Source: Scatosoma sp045644545 (GTDB taxonomy: Bacteria > Bacillota > Clostridia > Christensenellales > Borkfalkiaceae). Taken from it: a stretch of 64,000 bases of DNA. The translations under genes and the position numbers were made by a program. Below, one piece after another: positions 1-11,245 of the stretch (position 1 is the stretch's first letter; each line of letters opens with the position of its first letter). The notes beneath the pieces were generated by a model. It made no database searches. It was given only the letters and a program-made list of their open reading frames with translations, and had not been told where the DNA came from. Where the stretch lies: positions 16,096-80,095 of the forward strand of contig JAZRHC010000011.1 of the NCBI GenBank assembly GCA_045644545.1, written 5' to 3'.

Positions 1-587
1 ACCCCTTCCGCGCTTTGCTTGGTTAAGGTATATTCGCCCGTTTCAATGCGCTTTAACGCCTTCACGATCGCTTCCGCTCCAAGCACGGATAGCCGCTCGG
101 AAAGCTCCCCGCAGGTTTCTTTTTCGCCGATCGGCGTGCGCTCTTCCAAAAGGATATCCCCTGAATCGAGCCCGAGCTCCGTTTTCATCACCGAAACGCC
201 CGTTTGCGTTTCTCCCGCTAAAATACAGCTTTGAATAGGCGAAGCCCCACGGTACTTCGGGAGCAGCCCCGCGTGAATATTCCAAACGCCTTTGGGGAAA
301 AGGTCTAAAACCTCTTGCGTTAAAATCTGCCCGTATGCGCAAGTCAACAAAAGCTCTCCGCCGAGCGCTTTCACCGCGGGAAGCTCGTCTTTGATTTTTT
401 CGGGCTGCAAAACGGGGATTCCGAGCGCTTCCGCCGCGACCTTCACGGGCGGCGGGGTCAAAATTCCCTTTCTGCCTTGCGGCTTATCCGTCTGCGTAAT
501 CACGCCGACGACCGCAAAGCCGTTTTCGACGATTTTTGTAAGCGGCGCGACGGCAAATTCCGGCGTGCCCGCAAAAACGATTTTCAT
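1..587 (-). CDS. fmt: Methionyl-tRNA formyltransferase, 3' end beyond window
   Basis: Formylates the amino group of initiator Met-tRNA using 10-formyl-THF in the cytoplasm. The visible 195 residues start MKIVFAGTPEFAV and include the LLPKYRGASPIQ formyltransferase signature around residues 110-125, with the NIHAGLLP active-site stretch. The C-terminal anticodon-binding domain lies off the left edge, so the gene is truncated only by the window. It starts 10 bases after the stop of def, the usual def-fmt coupling, and belongs to the operon that begins at yicC. The family assignment is secure. Confidence 0.95.
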   Translation of the reverse strand, partial: MKIVFAGTPEFAVAPLTKIVENGFAVVGVITQTDKPQGRKGILTPPPVKVAAEALGIPVLQPEKIKDELPAVKALGGELLLTCAYGQILTQEVLDLFPKGVWNIHAGLLPKYRGASPIQSCILAGETQTGVSVMKTELGLDSGDILLEERTPIGEKETCGELSERLSVLGAEAIVKALKRIETGEYTLTKQSAEG

Positions 588-597
588 AAAATCTCCC

Positions 598-1050
598 TTA
601 ACACTTCTCTATATGCGTTGCTTTATCGATATACAACACGCCGTCTAAATGGTCAAGCTCGTGACAGATTGCGCGGGCGAAAAAACCCTTCGCCTGCAAT
701 AACTGCTTCTCGCCGTTTCTGTCCTGATAGGAAAGCTTAACTTTCATAGGCCGCGACACGATCCCGTTTTTTCCACGCACGGAAAGGCAACCTTCCCAAC
801 CGCTCTGCTCTCCCTTTTGCGCCACGATCTCGGGGTTGATAAATTCGAAATACCCCTCGTCCACGTCCACTACGCAAACCCGACGGAGCACTCCTACTTG
901 CGGCGCGGCAAGCCCCGCGCCCTGCTCGAATTTCACCGTATCTTTCATATCGTCCAAAAGCTGAACTAATTTCTCGTCAAAGACTTCGACGGGCTGACAT
1001 TTTCCTCTCAACACCTCGTCGCCTACTTGTACTACGCTACGAATCGCCAT
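598..1050 (-). CDS. def: Peptide deformylase
   Basis: Removes the N-formyl group from nascent proteins, using a metal held by one Cys and two His. All three family motifs are visible: GAGLAAPQVG (about residue 43), EGCLSV (Cys ligand) and HELDHLDG (HExDH, two His ligands and the catalytic Glu). At 150 aa it matches typical bacterial deformylases. The ATG at 1050 (MAIRSV) was chosen over an upstream in-frame start because AAAAAGGAGAAAG precedes it and homologues begin there. It lies between priA and fmt, as in Bacillus and Clostridium, so formylation and deformylation genes are co-transcribed. Confidence 0.96.
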   Translation of the reverse strand: MAIRSVVQVGDEVLRGKCQPVEVFDEKLVQLLDDMKDTVKFEQGAGLAAPQVGVLRRVCVVDVDEGYFEFINPEIVAQKGEQSGWEGCLSVRGKNGIVSRPMKVKLSYQDRNGEKQLLQAKGFFARAICHELDHLDGVLYIDKATHIEKC

Positions 1051-1067
1051 ATTCGTCTTTCTCCTTT

Positions 1068-3242
1068 TTAACTTAAATTCGAGGGATTTTCCTCCACCGA
1101 AACGAGCGCGTCGCGATTTCTCACTTCCGCGCAAATCTCGTAGATCTTCGGCAGAACCGAAGTATCCGAAAGCCGCATCAGCACTTGATAACGGAATTTA
1201 TTCTGTATTCTTTTAATCGGCGCGCGCATTTTATTGAAGAATAAAAATTTCTCCGCGTTGTTTTGACACAACGCCTCTAACTCGCCGTACACCGCTTTAA
1301 GAGTTTCTATCGTCCTTTTATCGTCCTCGCCCGTCACGAGCACGCGCACGATCTTGGAAAAGGGCGGGAACGCCATCGCCGCGCGCAGGGAAATTTCGTT
1401 CTCGTAAAACCCCTCGTAATCGTAGGAAGTCGCAAACCGAAGCACTTCGTTTTCGGGGTCGAAGGTCTGCAACACGACTTTCCCTTTCTCGTCCGCCCGT
1501 CCGCTTCTGCCCGCCACCTGCGTCAAAAGCTGAAAGGTGCGTTCGCCGCTTCGGTAATCGGAAAAATGCAAGCTCATATCCGCGTCTAAAATCCCCACGA
1601 GCGTGACGGCGGGGAAATCGTGCCCCTTTGCGATCATCTGCGTGCCGACCAAAATATCCGCTTTCCTTTCCCCGAACGCCTTCAAAATTTTATAATGCCC
1701 CTCTTTTCCGCTCGTCGTGTCGTTGTCCATTCGAAGAATCCGCGCGGACGGATACAGCTTTTGCAAGCTCTCCACGATCCTTTGCGTGCCCGTGCCCGCA
1801 TAGGAAAGTTTTCTGCTCCCACATTCGGGACAACCCGAAAGCATACCGTATTTCGCGCCGCAATAGTGGCATTTTAAACAGTCCTCGTCGCGGTGGTAGG
1901 TGAGCGACACGTCGCACGCCTCGCATTTGGCTACGTAGCCGCATTCTTTGCAAATCACCGTTTGCGAATACCCGCGGCGGTTCAAAAACAAAATCGCCTG
2001 CTTTTCGCTTTCGAGGCACTTTTCGATCTCCTCTTTCAGCGCGAGGGAAAAGGGCGAATTGTTCCCGCGCCGCACTTCCCGCCGCATATCCGCGATCACG
2101 ATTTCGGGCAAGGGCTTACGATTGATCCGCTTTTCCAACCGAATCAAATTAAACTCCCCTTCTTTCGCCCGTTTATACGTTTCCACCGCAGGCGTCGCGC
2201 TGCCTAAAACGAGCTTACACCCGTTATAATTCGCCCGCGCCCTCGCCACCTCGAAGGTGGAATATCGGGGGGCGGTTTCGCTCACGTAGCTCGAATCGTG
2301 TTCCTCGTCCAAAATAATAACGCCGAGGTTTTCCAAGGGCGCGAACACCGCGCTTCTCGCGCCGATCGCGATCTTCGCTTCCCCCGTTCTCAGCCTCCAC
2401 CACTCGTCGAACCGTTCGCCCGCCGAAAGTCCGCTGTGCAAAATAGCGGCGTTTCGCCCGAATCGCGCGCGAAGTTGTGAAAGCATCTGCGGCGTAAGCG
2501 AAATTTCGGGCACGAGAAAAATCGAGCTTTGCCCTTTTTGCAAGCACTCCGCAATCAGATTCAAATAAATCTCCGTTTTGCCGCTCCCCGTCACGCCGTG
2601 CAAAAGCTGTACGGTGCGGGAATCGTCCCGTATGCGCTCGATCGCCGAGGACTGATCGGGCGTTAAAACGTGCTCGACCGACTCGCCATCCACCGTCTTA
2701 TACGGGTCGCGCAAGATCTGTTCTTTGCTCACGCGGATATATCCTTTTTTTTCCAAAGCGGTAAGCCCGCCGGGGAACAGGTTGTTTAAAACCGCCGTTT
2801 CCGTCTTTCCGTTTTTTTCGAGATACTCCAAAACGCCGAGCTGATTTTTCGCCGTTTTTCTTATCTGCGCTTCCTCTTTTTTCACGCAAAGCTCCGCAAA
2901 CGTGCGGTAAAGCTCGCGCACCTTTCCCGTGCGCATCTCGCTCGGCAAAAACAATCTCAGCGCGAGGGCTTTGGGAACGCGGAAGCGTTTCACGATTTTT
3001 TCGGCAAGCCAAAGGCTTTCTTGTGTTAAAGCGGGCAACTCGTCCGAGGCGGGCAACAGCTTTTTTAAGCGGCTTTCGGGCAAAGCAGAGCTTTCTTTAA
3101 GCTTCATCACGAACCCCGAAAGTATCTTCCCGCCGAACGGCGCGCGAACGCGACTGCCGACGATAACGCTATCGTCGCAGAGATAATCGAATATCCTGTC
3201 CGTTTCGCTCGTTGCTATGTCTACGATCACTTCGGCAATCAT
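1068..3242 (-). CDS. priA: Primosomal replication restart helicase PriA
   Basis: A 3'-5' superfamily 2 helicase that reloads the replisome at collapsed forks. The 724-aa protein starts MIAEVIVDIATSETDR (the N-terminal 3'-DNA-binding domain). It carries Walker A GVTGSGKTE, the DEEH box (LDEEHDSSY), and a zinc module with paired Cys motifs (CKECG, CEAC, CHYCG, CPECG) inserted between the helicase lobes. The ATG at 3242 was preferred over an in-frame ATG 51 bases upstream because the family N-terminus begins here. It sits between rpoZ and def. A coaBC gene, often found between rpoZ and priA in Firmicutes, is absent. Confidence 0.96.
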   Translation of the reverse strand: MIAEVIVDIATSETDRIFDYLCDDSVIVGSRVRAPFGGKILSGFVMKLKESSALPESRLKKLLPASDELPALTQESLWLAEKIVKRFRVPKALALRLFLPSEMRTGKVRELYRTFAELCVKKEEAQIRKTAKNQLGVLEYLEKNGKTETAVLNNLFPGGLTALEKKGYIRVSKEQILRDPYKTVDGESVEHVLTPDQSSAIERIRDDSRTVQLLHGVTGSGKTEIYLNLIAECLQKGQSSIFLVPEISLTPQMLSQLRARFGRNAAILHSGLSAGERFDEWWRLRTGEAKIAIGARSAVFAPLENLGVIILDEEHDSSYVSETAPRYSTFEVARARANYNGCKLVLGSATPAVETYKRAKEGEFNLIRLEKRINRKPLPEIVIADMRREVRRGNNSPFSLALKEEIEKCLESEKQAILFLNRRGYSQTVICKECGYVAKCEACDVSLTYHRDEDCLKCHYCGAKYGMLSGCPECGSRKLSYAGTGTQRIVESLQKLYPSARILRMDNDTTSGKEGHYKILKAFGERKADILVGTQMIAKGHDFPAVTLVGILDADMSLHFSDYRSGERTFQLLTQVAGRSGRADEKGKVVLQTFDPENEVLRFATSYDYEGFYENEISLRAAMAFPPFSKIVRVLVTGEDDKRTIETLKAVYGELEALCQNNAEKFLFFNKMRAPIKRIQNKFRYQVLMRLSDTSVLPKIYEICAEVRNRDALVSVEENPSNLS

Positions 3243-3311
3243 ACTTAACGCTCTCCCGTATAAAAACCAAATTGCCCCGAATGATCGAGGCAACGGTCAA
3301 ATTCCTTGGTT

Positions 3312-3530
3312 TCAGTCCTTTGCAATAACGACCTTCCCTTCCGCGATATCGTTGCACGCGGTGAGAAGCTCTTTGTTTCTTCCGTTCGAGTCAGCGCCGA
3401 GATTTTTCTCCGCCTCGATAATTTGGCGCGCACGCTTCGCCGCCACCGTGCACAGCGCGTAACGGCTGATGGGTTCTTCTTCCGTACCGAGTTTTCTGAT
3501 GAGTACGTCTACTGCAGGTTCGTTGATCAT
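3312..3530 (-). CDS. rpoZ: RNA polymerase omega subunit
   Basis: Small subunit that aids assembly of RNA polymerase. The 72-aa product has the omega signature SRYALCTVAAKRARQI in its first half and the LLTACNDIAEGKV helix near the end. The ATG at 3530 lies 10 bases after GGAG. An in-frame GTG at 3539 sits only three bases from the same Shine-Dalgarno and is therefore unlikely. It lies directly after gmk in the expected order. Confidence 0.93.
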   Translation of the reverse strand: MINEPAVDVLIRKLGTEEEPISRYALCTVAAKRARQIIEAEKNLGADSNGRNKELLTACNDIAEGKVVIAKD

Positions 3531-3568
3531 AATATTCACACTCCTTGTCGTGTTTTTTCTTTTTTATT

Positions 3569-4129
3569 TTATTCTTTCGATTTTTTTAAATCGATCAAAT
3601 CGCAAATTTCTTGCACCGCTTTTTCCAGCTCGTCGTTGACGACTACGTAGTCGTATTTCTCGCCTTGGGCAAGCTCGTATTCGAGCCTCGAAAGTCTGCC
3701 CTCGATCTCCGCTTCGCTTTCCGAAGCTCTGCCGACGAGCCGTTTTTTCAGCTCCTCTACCGACGGCGGCGCAACGAAGATTAAAAGACAATCGGGAAAC
3801 GCCTTTTTCGCGTTCAGCGCGCCCACCACGTCGATCTCCAAAATCACGGATTTTTCTTCCAGCGTCTTTTGCACGAAGGATTTGGGCGTACCGTAGAAAT
3901 TTCCGAAATGCTCGTCGTATTCCAAAAAATCCTCTTCGGCTATGCGTTTCAAAAATTCTTCCTTGGAAATAAAGAAATATTCTCTGCCGTCCGCTTCGCC
4001 CGCCCTCGGCGCGCGCGTGGTGCAGGAAACCGACTCCGCGATATCTTCCCGCCTTTTTAAAATCTCGTCTACGATCGTGCCTTTTCCGACCCCCGAAGGT
4101 CCGGAAATCGCCATTACAATATTTTTCAT
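3569..4129 (-). CDS. gmk: Guanylate kinase
   Basis: Phosphorylates GMP to GDP with ATP. The 186-aa protein has the P-loop SGPSGVGKGT at residues 9-18, the GMP-binding SCTTRAPRAGE and GREYFFIS segments, and the lid region YDEHFGNFYGTPKSFV. Length and order are normal for the family. It is the second gene of the yicC operon, 22 bases after yicC, without an intervening remA (DUF370) gene. Confidence 0.97.
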   Translation of the reverse strand: MKNIVMAISGPSGVGKGTIVDEILKRREDIAESVSCTTRAPRAGEADGREYFFISKEEFLKRIAEEDFLEYDEHFGNFYGTPKSFVQKTLEEKSVILEIDVVGALNAKKAFPDCLLIFVAPPSVEELKKRLVGRASESEAEIEGRLSRLEYELAQGEKYDYVVVNDELEKAVQEICDLIDLKKSKE

Positions 4130-4151
4130 AATCCTTATCTTCCGCTCGCCG

Positions 4152-5027
4152 CTATTCTACGTTTTGCACCTGTTCGCGAATCTTTTCGATCTCGTTTTTC
4201 AAGGCAAGCCCCGCTTTGGTGATGCACACGTCGTTGCTTTTCGAGCAAGTCGTGTTCGCCTCGCGGTTAAATTCTTGCACCAAAAAGTCGAGCTTTCTGC
4301 CTACGATCCCTTCCTTTGCGATACTTCTGAACTGTTCGATATGCGAGCGCAAGCGGGTCAGCTCCTCGTCGATATTGCTCTTGTCGGCAAAGATCGCCAC
4401 TTCCGTCAACAGCCGCCCTTCGTCCACGTTCACCCCGTCGAGGTATTCCTTCACGCGGTTTTTCAGCTTCTCTTTATACTCCTCCGCAATCTTAGGAGCG
4501 CGCAGGGAAATTTCCTCCACGAGCTTTTCGATCGTCGAAACGCGGGAAAGCATATCTTCTTCGAGCTTTTTCCCTTCCACGGCACGCATCGCGTTGAGGC
4601 TATCAAGCGCCGCCGAAAGCGCGGTTTTCAGCGCGCCGATCAGCTCCTCGTCCAAAACGGAAGCCTCGTCCTGCTTCAACACTTCTGGATAGCGAAGCAC
4701 GGAAGTCACCGTCAAATCGTCGGGTAAATCGGGGAAATTCTTTTTCAACTCGTTCGCCGCCGCGATATAGCTCGCCGCCAACGCGGGATCGAGCGAAAGG
4801 GCGGTGGGCTTTTCGCGCTTGTCTTTTAACGACACGAACACGTCCGCGTGACCGCGAGTAAGCTTTTCGCGAATGGTCGAGCGAATCACTTCCTCAAACG
4901 CGGTAAAAATGCGGGGCGCTTTCACGGAAATATCCAAATAGCGGTTGTTCACCGTCTTGATCTCGCAGGTCAGCTCCACGCCTCCCTCTTTATATTCCCC
5001 TTTTCCGTAACCCGTCATACTCAGCAT
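4152..5027 (-). CDS. yicC: YicC/YloC-family endoribonuclease
   Basis: The 291-aa protein starts MLSMTGYGKGEY, the hallmark N-terminus of the YicC/YloC family, followed by EIKTVNNRYLDIS. It ends with the DUF1732-type segment containing REANTTCSKS and ALKNEIEKIREQVQNVE. Members are metal-dependent RNases that act on structured or small RNAs in Enterobacteria. The role in Clostridia is less clear. This is the first gene of the operon, with a consensus promoter just upstream. Confidence 0.93.
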   Translation of the reverse strand: MLSMTGYGKGEYKEGGVELTCEIKTVNNRYLDISVKAPRIFTAFEEVIRSTIREKLTRGHADVFVSLKDKREKPTALSLDPALAASYIAAANELKKNFPDLPDDLTVTSVLRYPEVLKQDEASVLDEELIGALKTALSAALDSLNAMRAVEGKKLEEDMLSRVSTIEKLVEEISLRAPKIAEEYKEKLKNRVKEYLDGVNVDEGRLLTEVAIFADKSNIDEELTRLRSHIEQFRSIAKEGIVGRKLDFLVQEFNREANTTCSKSNDVCITKAGLALKNEIEKIREQVQNVE

Positions 5028-5074
5028 CGCGACTTTTCCTCCGCTTTTTCAAGCTCTCGTTTGAATATATAGCC

Positions 5075-5103
5075 ATTATACCAAAAAATTTTGATTTTTT
5101 CAA
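5075..5103 (-). promoter_or_regulatory. Sigma-A promoter of the yicC-fmt operon
   Basis: On the minus strand there is TTGAAA, a 17-bp AT-rich spacer and TATAAT, about 45 bases before the yicC ATG. It is the only strong promoter seen ahead of yicC, gmk, rpoZ, priA, def and fmt. Confidence 0.8.
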
Positions 5104-5147
5104 GTACTATGAAAGGCTAATTTATATTTTTTTATAAAAATATACCG

Positions 5148-7094
5148 TTATTTTTGGAGCAATTCTTCAAGCTCCGCCTCGTCGATCACGCGAATCCCAA
5201 GCTTTTTCGCCTTTTCCAGCTTACTGCCTGCGTCCTCGCCCGCGATTACGAGCGTGGTTTTCGTCGTCACCGAGCTTTGGCATACCCCGCCCCGCGCTTC
5301 GATCAGCTTTTGCGCTTCGCTCCGCTTATATTTTACAAGGCTTCCCGTCAACACGACGGACTCGCCCGAAAACGCGCCGCCCGTTTGACTCTCGCCCGAA
5401 AACGAAGGCGCAACGCCCACTTGTTCGAGCCGAGCAAGCTCTTTTAAGTTATTTTCGTCGGCAAAATACGCCGCGATTCCTTTCGCCGTGATCTCGCCCA
5501 CGTCGTTCAACGCCACGAGCTCCTCCACCGTCGCTTTTTTGAGAGTTTCCATCGACTGAAACCGCTTGGCAAGCGCCTTCGCCGCAACCCTGCCTACCCC
5601 TTCGATCCCGATCGCGAAAATAAACGCGTCGAGCGCGGGAGTCTTGCTCTTTTCGATCGCCTTTATGAGATTGCCGATTTTTTTATCCTTGAACCCCTCC
5701 AAATCGGATAAATCGTCCGCCGTCAGCGTATATAAATCGGAAAAATTTTTCACGCCCTTTTTATCGATCAAAAGGTACGCCGTACTCTCCGAAAATCCCT
5801 CGATATCCATCGCGTTTTTGCTCGCGTAGTGATCGAGTTTCGCCGCGATCCGCTCCCTGCACTCCGTGTTCGAGCAGAACAAATGCGCGCCGACTTCTTT
5901 CACTTCCCCGCCGCAGGACGGGCAAACGGTCGGTTTTTCCACCTCGCGGCTTCCCTCTTTTTCTTCGGTTGCGCCCAAAATTTCGGGAATGACTTCGTTC
6001 GATCTTCTCACGAGCACGCGCGAGCCGATTTTCACCCGTTTTCTTTGGATATCCCCGAAGTTATTCAGGGTCGCGCGCGAAACCGTCGCGCCGCCCAAAT
6101 CGACGGGCTCTAACAGCGCGAGCGGGGTCAGCTTGCCCGTTCTTCCCACCTGCCAGATAATCTCCTTCACGTCCGTCGTCACCTCTTCGGCTTCGAATTT
6201 ATACGCGATCGCCCAACGCGGGAATTTATCGGTAAAGCCCAGTTCCCGCCGCGATTTCGCGTCGTTGAGCTTGATCACCGCGCCGTCGGTCAAAACGTCG
6301 ATCTCCCGCCTCTCTTTTTCAACTTTCGCGATCTCTAAAAGCGTTTCTTCTTCCGTTTTGCACACGGCGAAATACGGGAACACCTTAAATCCCTCCCGCT
6401 TCAAAAATTCGTGCGCCTCTATTTGCGAAAGCTCCTCGCCTTCGGATAAATAATTGATATCGTAAAAATAAATTTCGGGTTTCCTTTTTTCCGTCACCTT
6501 CGGGTCGAGATTACGAATCGCCCCCGCCGCCGCGTTGCGCGCGTTTTTCAGCGTTTCCGTCGCCGTTTCGTTGTATTTTTCAAGCACCGAAAGCCGAATC
6601 ACGGCTTCCCCGCGCACTTCCAGCGTTCCTTGATAGGAAATGGTCAAAGGGAAAGACTTAATCGTTAAAACCTGCGCCGTGACGTCCTCTCCGACGACGC
6701 CGTTTCCGCGCGTGGTCGCGCGCACGAATTTCCCTTTATCGTAGGTCAAGCACACCGTCAACCCGTCGAATTTATATTCCACGGTATATTCCGCGCCCTC
6801 TCCGACGGCTTTTTTCACGCGCGTTAAAAAGGCGCGAAGCCCTTCCTCGGAAACGCACTTGTCAAGGCTGAACAGCCGTTCGATATGCGTATGCTGTTTA
6901 AACGCCTTGATCGGCTCGCCCCCGACCCTGCGGGTGGGCGAATCGTCGAATACCACTCCGCTTTCTTCTTCGAGCTTTCTCAGCTCGTCGTAAAATGCGT
7001 CGTATTCCTTATCGGAAACGGTCGGCGCGTCCAAAACGTAGTATTCGTGCGCCCATTTATTGAGAATATCCGTCAGTTCTCTTTGTCTTGACAT
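5148..7094 (-). CDS. ligA: NAD-dependent DNA ligase
   Basis: Seals nicks in duplex DNA at the expense of NAD. The 648-aa protein has the Ia domain (HEYYVLDAPTVSDKEYD), the adenylation lysine motif EYKFDGLTV, and the nucleotidyltransferase and OB regions. A four-Cys zinc finger follows (CPSCGGEV and CSNTEC), then HhH repeats and a C-terminal BRCT domain (VVLTGSL). The ATG at 7094 follows GGAGGAAAT. An in-frame start 21 bases upstream lacks a better site. It lies immediately downstream of the PcrA helicase gene, the conserved pcrA-ligA order of Firmicutes. Confidence 0.97.
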   Translation of the reverse strand: MSRQRELTDILNKWAHEYYVLDAPTVSDKEYDAFYDELRKLEEESGVVFDDSPTRRVGGEPIKAFKQHTHIERLFSLDKCVSEEGLRAFLTRVKKAVGEGAEYTVEYKFDGLTVCLTYDKGKFVRATTRGNGVVGEDVTAQVLTIKSFPLTISYQGTLEVRGEAVIRLSVLEKYNETATETLKNARNAAAGAIRNLDPKVTEKRKPEIYFYDINYLSEGEELSQIEAHEFLKREGFKVFPYFAVCKTEEETLLEIAKVEKERREIDVLTDGAVIKLNDAKSRRELGFTDKFPRWAIAYKFEAEEVTTDVKEIIWQVGRTGKLTPLALLEPVDLGGATVSRATLNNFGDIQRKRVKIGSRVLVRRSNEVIPEILGATEEKEGSREVEKPTVCPSCGGEVKEVGAHLFCSNTECRERIAAKLDHYASKNAMDIEGFSESTAYLLIDKKGVKNFSDLYTLTADDLSDLEGFKDKKIGNLIKAIEKSKTPALDAFIFAIGIEGVGRVAAKALAKRFQSMETLKKATVEELVALNDVGEITAKGIAAYFADENNLKELARLEQVGVAPSFSGESQTGGAFSGESVVLTGSLVKYKRSEAQKLIEARGGVCQSSVTTKTTLVIAGEDAGSKLEKAKKLGIRVIDEAELEELLQK

Positions 7095-7118
7095 ATTTCC
7101 TCCGAATTCTTTCAATCC

Positions 7119-7170
7119 GATTTGATTTCAAAAGTGAGCAGAGCAACGCAGAAATGCGAAGCTTTTCAAA

Positions 7171-7177
<7 letters not shown>
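7119..7177. repeat. Inverted repeat spanning the pcrA stop codon
   Basis: Sixteen-base arms at 7119-7134 and 7162-7177 are complementary except for one mismatch, with a 27-base loop. The hairpin overlaps the pcrA stop codon and ends shortly before the ligA ribosome binding site. It lacks a T-run, so it looks like a processing or attenuation structure rather than a simple terminator. Confidence 0.55.
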
Positions 7178-9609
<2,432 letters not shown>

Positions 9610-9615
9610 AGAAAT

Positions 9616-9644
9616 ATTATACCATACGCAAAAAATTTTGGCAA
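9616..9644 (-). promoter_or_regulatory. pcrA promoter, probably giving a leaderless mRNA
   Basis: The minus strand reads TTGCCA, 17 bp, TATAAT, then six bases, then the pcrA ATG. Transcription would be expected to start at or beside the A of the ATG, and no Shine-Dalgarno is present. Confidence 0.75.
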
Positions 9645-9735
9645 GTGGATTGCCCGTCGAAAACCACTCGAAATTTGCTCTTTCCACACGAAAAAAAGCC
9701 GCGCGGTTTCCCACGCGACAATCCCCTTGACCTTT

Positions 9736-9826
9736 CAAATGCATAATGCTCAATGCAAAATGCTGAATGATTGTATAAATCCTCCCTTCATTCTGCACTC
9801 TGCACTCCGCATTCTGCATTGAAAAC
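9736..9826. repeat. Imperfect palindromic intergenic element
   Basis: Two approximately 37-base arms, each built of degenerate TGCA(T/G)AATGC-like units, face each other around a loop near 9775-9790. The right arm is a run of ATTCTGCA/CTCTGCA-type heptamer variants. It would fold into a long RNA hairpin in the gap between the pcrA promoter and the next gene. It may be a small non-autonomous repeat (REP/MITE-like). No transposase is nearby. Confidence 0.55.
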
Positions 9827-9828
9827 TC

Positions 9829-10236
9829 TCACTTCGCCCGATCGAACACTTCGAACTCACACTCTTTTCGAAACCGCTCCAACGCCCGAAGATATTTCTC
9901 GCTCAAAGTCAAATTATACCGCTGTTTTTCCTCGTAGGAAAGGGAATCGTAGTAGGGCTTGTCCGTGAGCCGACCTATCGCGTTGGACACCTCGCCTTCC
10001 TCCAAAAGCATACGCTTGACTTTAAGATAAAATTCGTCCTCCGTTTCGCCCAAAAGCTTCGCGGAAACCTTTTCTTTAAAATACCTCCCCGCTTTGCTTT
10101 CGTTGATCCCCTGCTCCTTGGCAAGGGCAAGCTGTTCTTGCATATCCGCGTGGCATTCCGCCCAAAAGCCGCTTTTCATTCGTGATTTTGCGCTTCTTGC
10201 GAGCGCGCGCAACGTACGCTTGTCTTTTTCGGACAT
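9829..10236 (-). CDS. Hypothetical protein, helical and charged
   Basis: The 135-aa product was not recognised. It is rich in Lys, Arg and Glu, predicted mostly helical, with no signal peptide or membrane segment. Composition and Glu/Lys-rich heptads would allow a nucleic-acid or ribosome-associated role, but no motif proves it. A good ribosome binding site (GAGGTGATCTT) precedes the ATG. It lies downstream of rpsU, separated by the rpsU terminator, and ahead of pcrA on the same strand. Confidence 0.75.
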   Translation of the reverse strand: MSEKDKRTLRALARSAKSRMKSGFWAECHADMQEQLALAKEQGINESKAGRYFKEKVSAKLLGETEDEFYLKVKRMLLEEGEVSNAIGRLTDKPYYDSLSYEEKQRYNLTLSEKYLRALERFRKECEFEVFDRAK

Positions 10237-10287
10237 AAGATCACCTCATATTTTATACTTCTTCGTTTCCCGACAAAATTCGCAACA

Positions 10288-10312
10288 AAAAAGCTCACGT
10301 TCCCGTGAGCTT
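10288..10312 (-). terminator. rpsU terminator
   Basis: The minus strand has GCTCACG, a short loop and CGTGAGC followed by TTTTTTG, just after the rpsU stop codon. It is a classic intrinsic terminator. Confidence 0.9.
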
Positions 10313-10318
10313 CTTTGG

Positions 10319-10495
10319 TTAATTTCTGCTTCTTTTTCTTGCCGCTTCGGACTTCTTCTTTCTTCTTACGGAAGGCTTTTCATAGAATTCCTTCTTGCGA
10401 AGATCCCCGATGATCCCGTCGCGAGAGCATTTTCTCTTAAAACGGCGCAACGCGCTTTCTACGTTCTCGTTTTCACCGACTCTTACAGTAGACAT
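10319..10495 (-). CDS. rpsU: 30S ribosomal protein bS21
   Basis: The 58-aa basic protein MSTVRVGENENVESAL... carries the bS21 signature FKRKCSRDGI and RKKEFYEKPSVRRKKK and ends in an Arg/Lys-rich tail. It contacts the 3' end of 16S rRNA in the small subunit. The ATG at 10495 follows AAGGAAGGTG by six bases. A GTG three codons upstream would overlap that site and is rejected. It is monocistronic, with its own consensus promoter and terminator. Confidence 0.95.
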   Translation of the reverse strand: MSTVRVGENENVESALRRFKRKCSRDGIIGDLRKKEFYEKPSVRRKKKSEAARKRSRN

Positions 10496-10539
10496 ATTTT
10501 TCACCTTCCTTTGCCCAAAGCATTTGTGTTTACTCGACC

Positions 10540-10568
10540 ATTATAACAGCTTCCCGCCCTTCTGTCAA
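10540..10568 (-). promoter_or_regulatory. rpsU promoter
   Basis: Perfect TTGACA - 17 bp - TATAAT on the minus strand, about 45 bases ahead of rpsU. The strongest consensus in the host part of the window, consistent with a ribosomal protein gene. Confidence 0.88.
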
Positions 10569-10619
10569 GCTTTTTTTCGTGGGTTTTTCCACTTTTTTAC
10601 ACTATTTTTTCGCCTCGTT

Positions 10620-11231
10620 TCAGCCGCTTACCTTTTCGAAATCCTCGGCGGGGTGTTTGCACCAAGGACAAACGAAATCCGCAGGCAACGCGCCTTCGTG
10701 CGTGTAGCCACAGATCTTGCAAACCCATTTTTCCCCTTCGCCCGCTTTGGCTTGGGGCTTGGGCTTAATCTCGCTCAAATAATATTCGTAGGTCACGCTC
10801 TTGTCTTTGGAAAGCACTTTCCCTTCCGTCACTTCCGCCACGAACAGGGTATGCGTGCCGTAATCGTGCGTGCCGACCACCTTTGCCGACAAAAACGCGT
10901 TCGTTCCTTCGTCGACGTAATACAGCCCGTTTTCGCTCCTCGGATACGCCGTGCCGACGAATTTATCGGTAGCTCTGCCGCTCGAAAACCCGAACCGCTC
11001 GAAGGTGGAAAAGGGGGCTTTTTCGGTCAGCACCGACGCGTTAAACACGCCCGTTTTGCGAATAAGTTCTTCCGTGTAGTTGCTCTTATTGACGTACACG
11101 GTGATACGCTTGGGATTATCCGTGATCATCGCGACGGTGTTGACGATACAGCCGTTATCCTTTTCGCCGTCCTTCGTCGTTAAAACGAACAATCCGTAAG
11201 TAAGTTTATACATAGCTTCTTTTTCGATCAT
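10620..11231 (-). CDS. hrb: High-molecular-weight rubredoxin (flavin reductase-rubredoxin fusion)
   Basis: The 203-aa protein joins an FMN-binding flavin reductase-like domain (YGLFVLTTKDGEKDNGC, about residues 7-155) to a C-terminal rubredoxin-like domain. The latter has two Cys pairs, CKICGY and CPWC, that bind one iron. In Moorella the homologue passes electrons from NADH to flavodiiron proteins for O2 and NO detoxification. The ATG at 11231 follows AGGAG by seven bases. It is the last gene of a three-gene set after a nitroreductase and a TIM-barrel isomerase. This suggests redox or oxidative-stress work in an anaerobe; the physiological partner is not visible here. Confidence 0.9.
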   Translation of the reverse strand: MIEKEAMYKLTYGLFVLTTKDGEKDNGCIVNTVAMITDNPKRITVYVNKSNYTEELIRKTGVFNASVLTEKAPFSTFERFGFSSGRATDKFVGTAYPRSENGLYYVDEGTNAFLSAKVVGTHDYGTHTLFVAEVTEGKVLSKDKSVTYEYYLSEIKPKPQAKAGEGEKWVCKICGYTHEGALPADFVCPWCKHPAEDFEKVSG

Positions 11232-11245
11232 TTTCTTTCTCCTCG

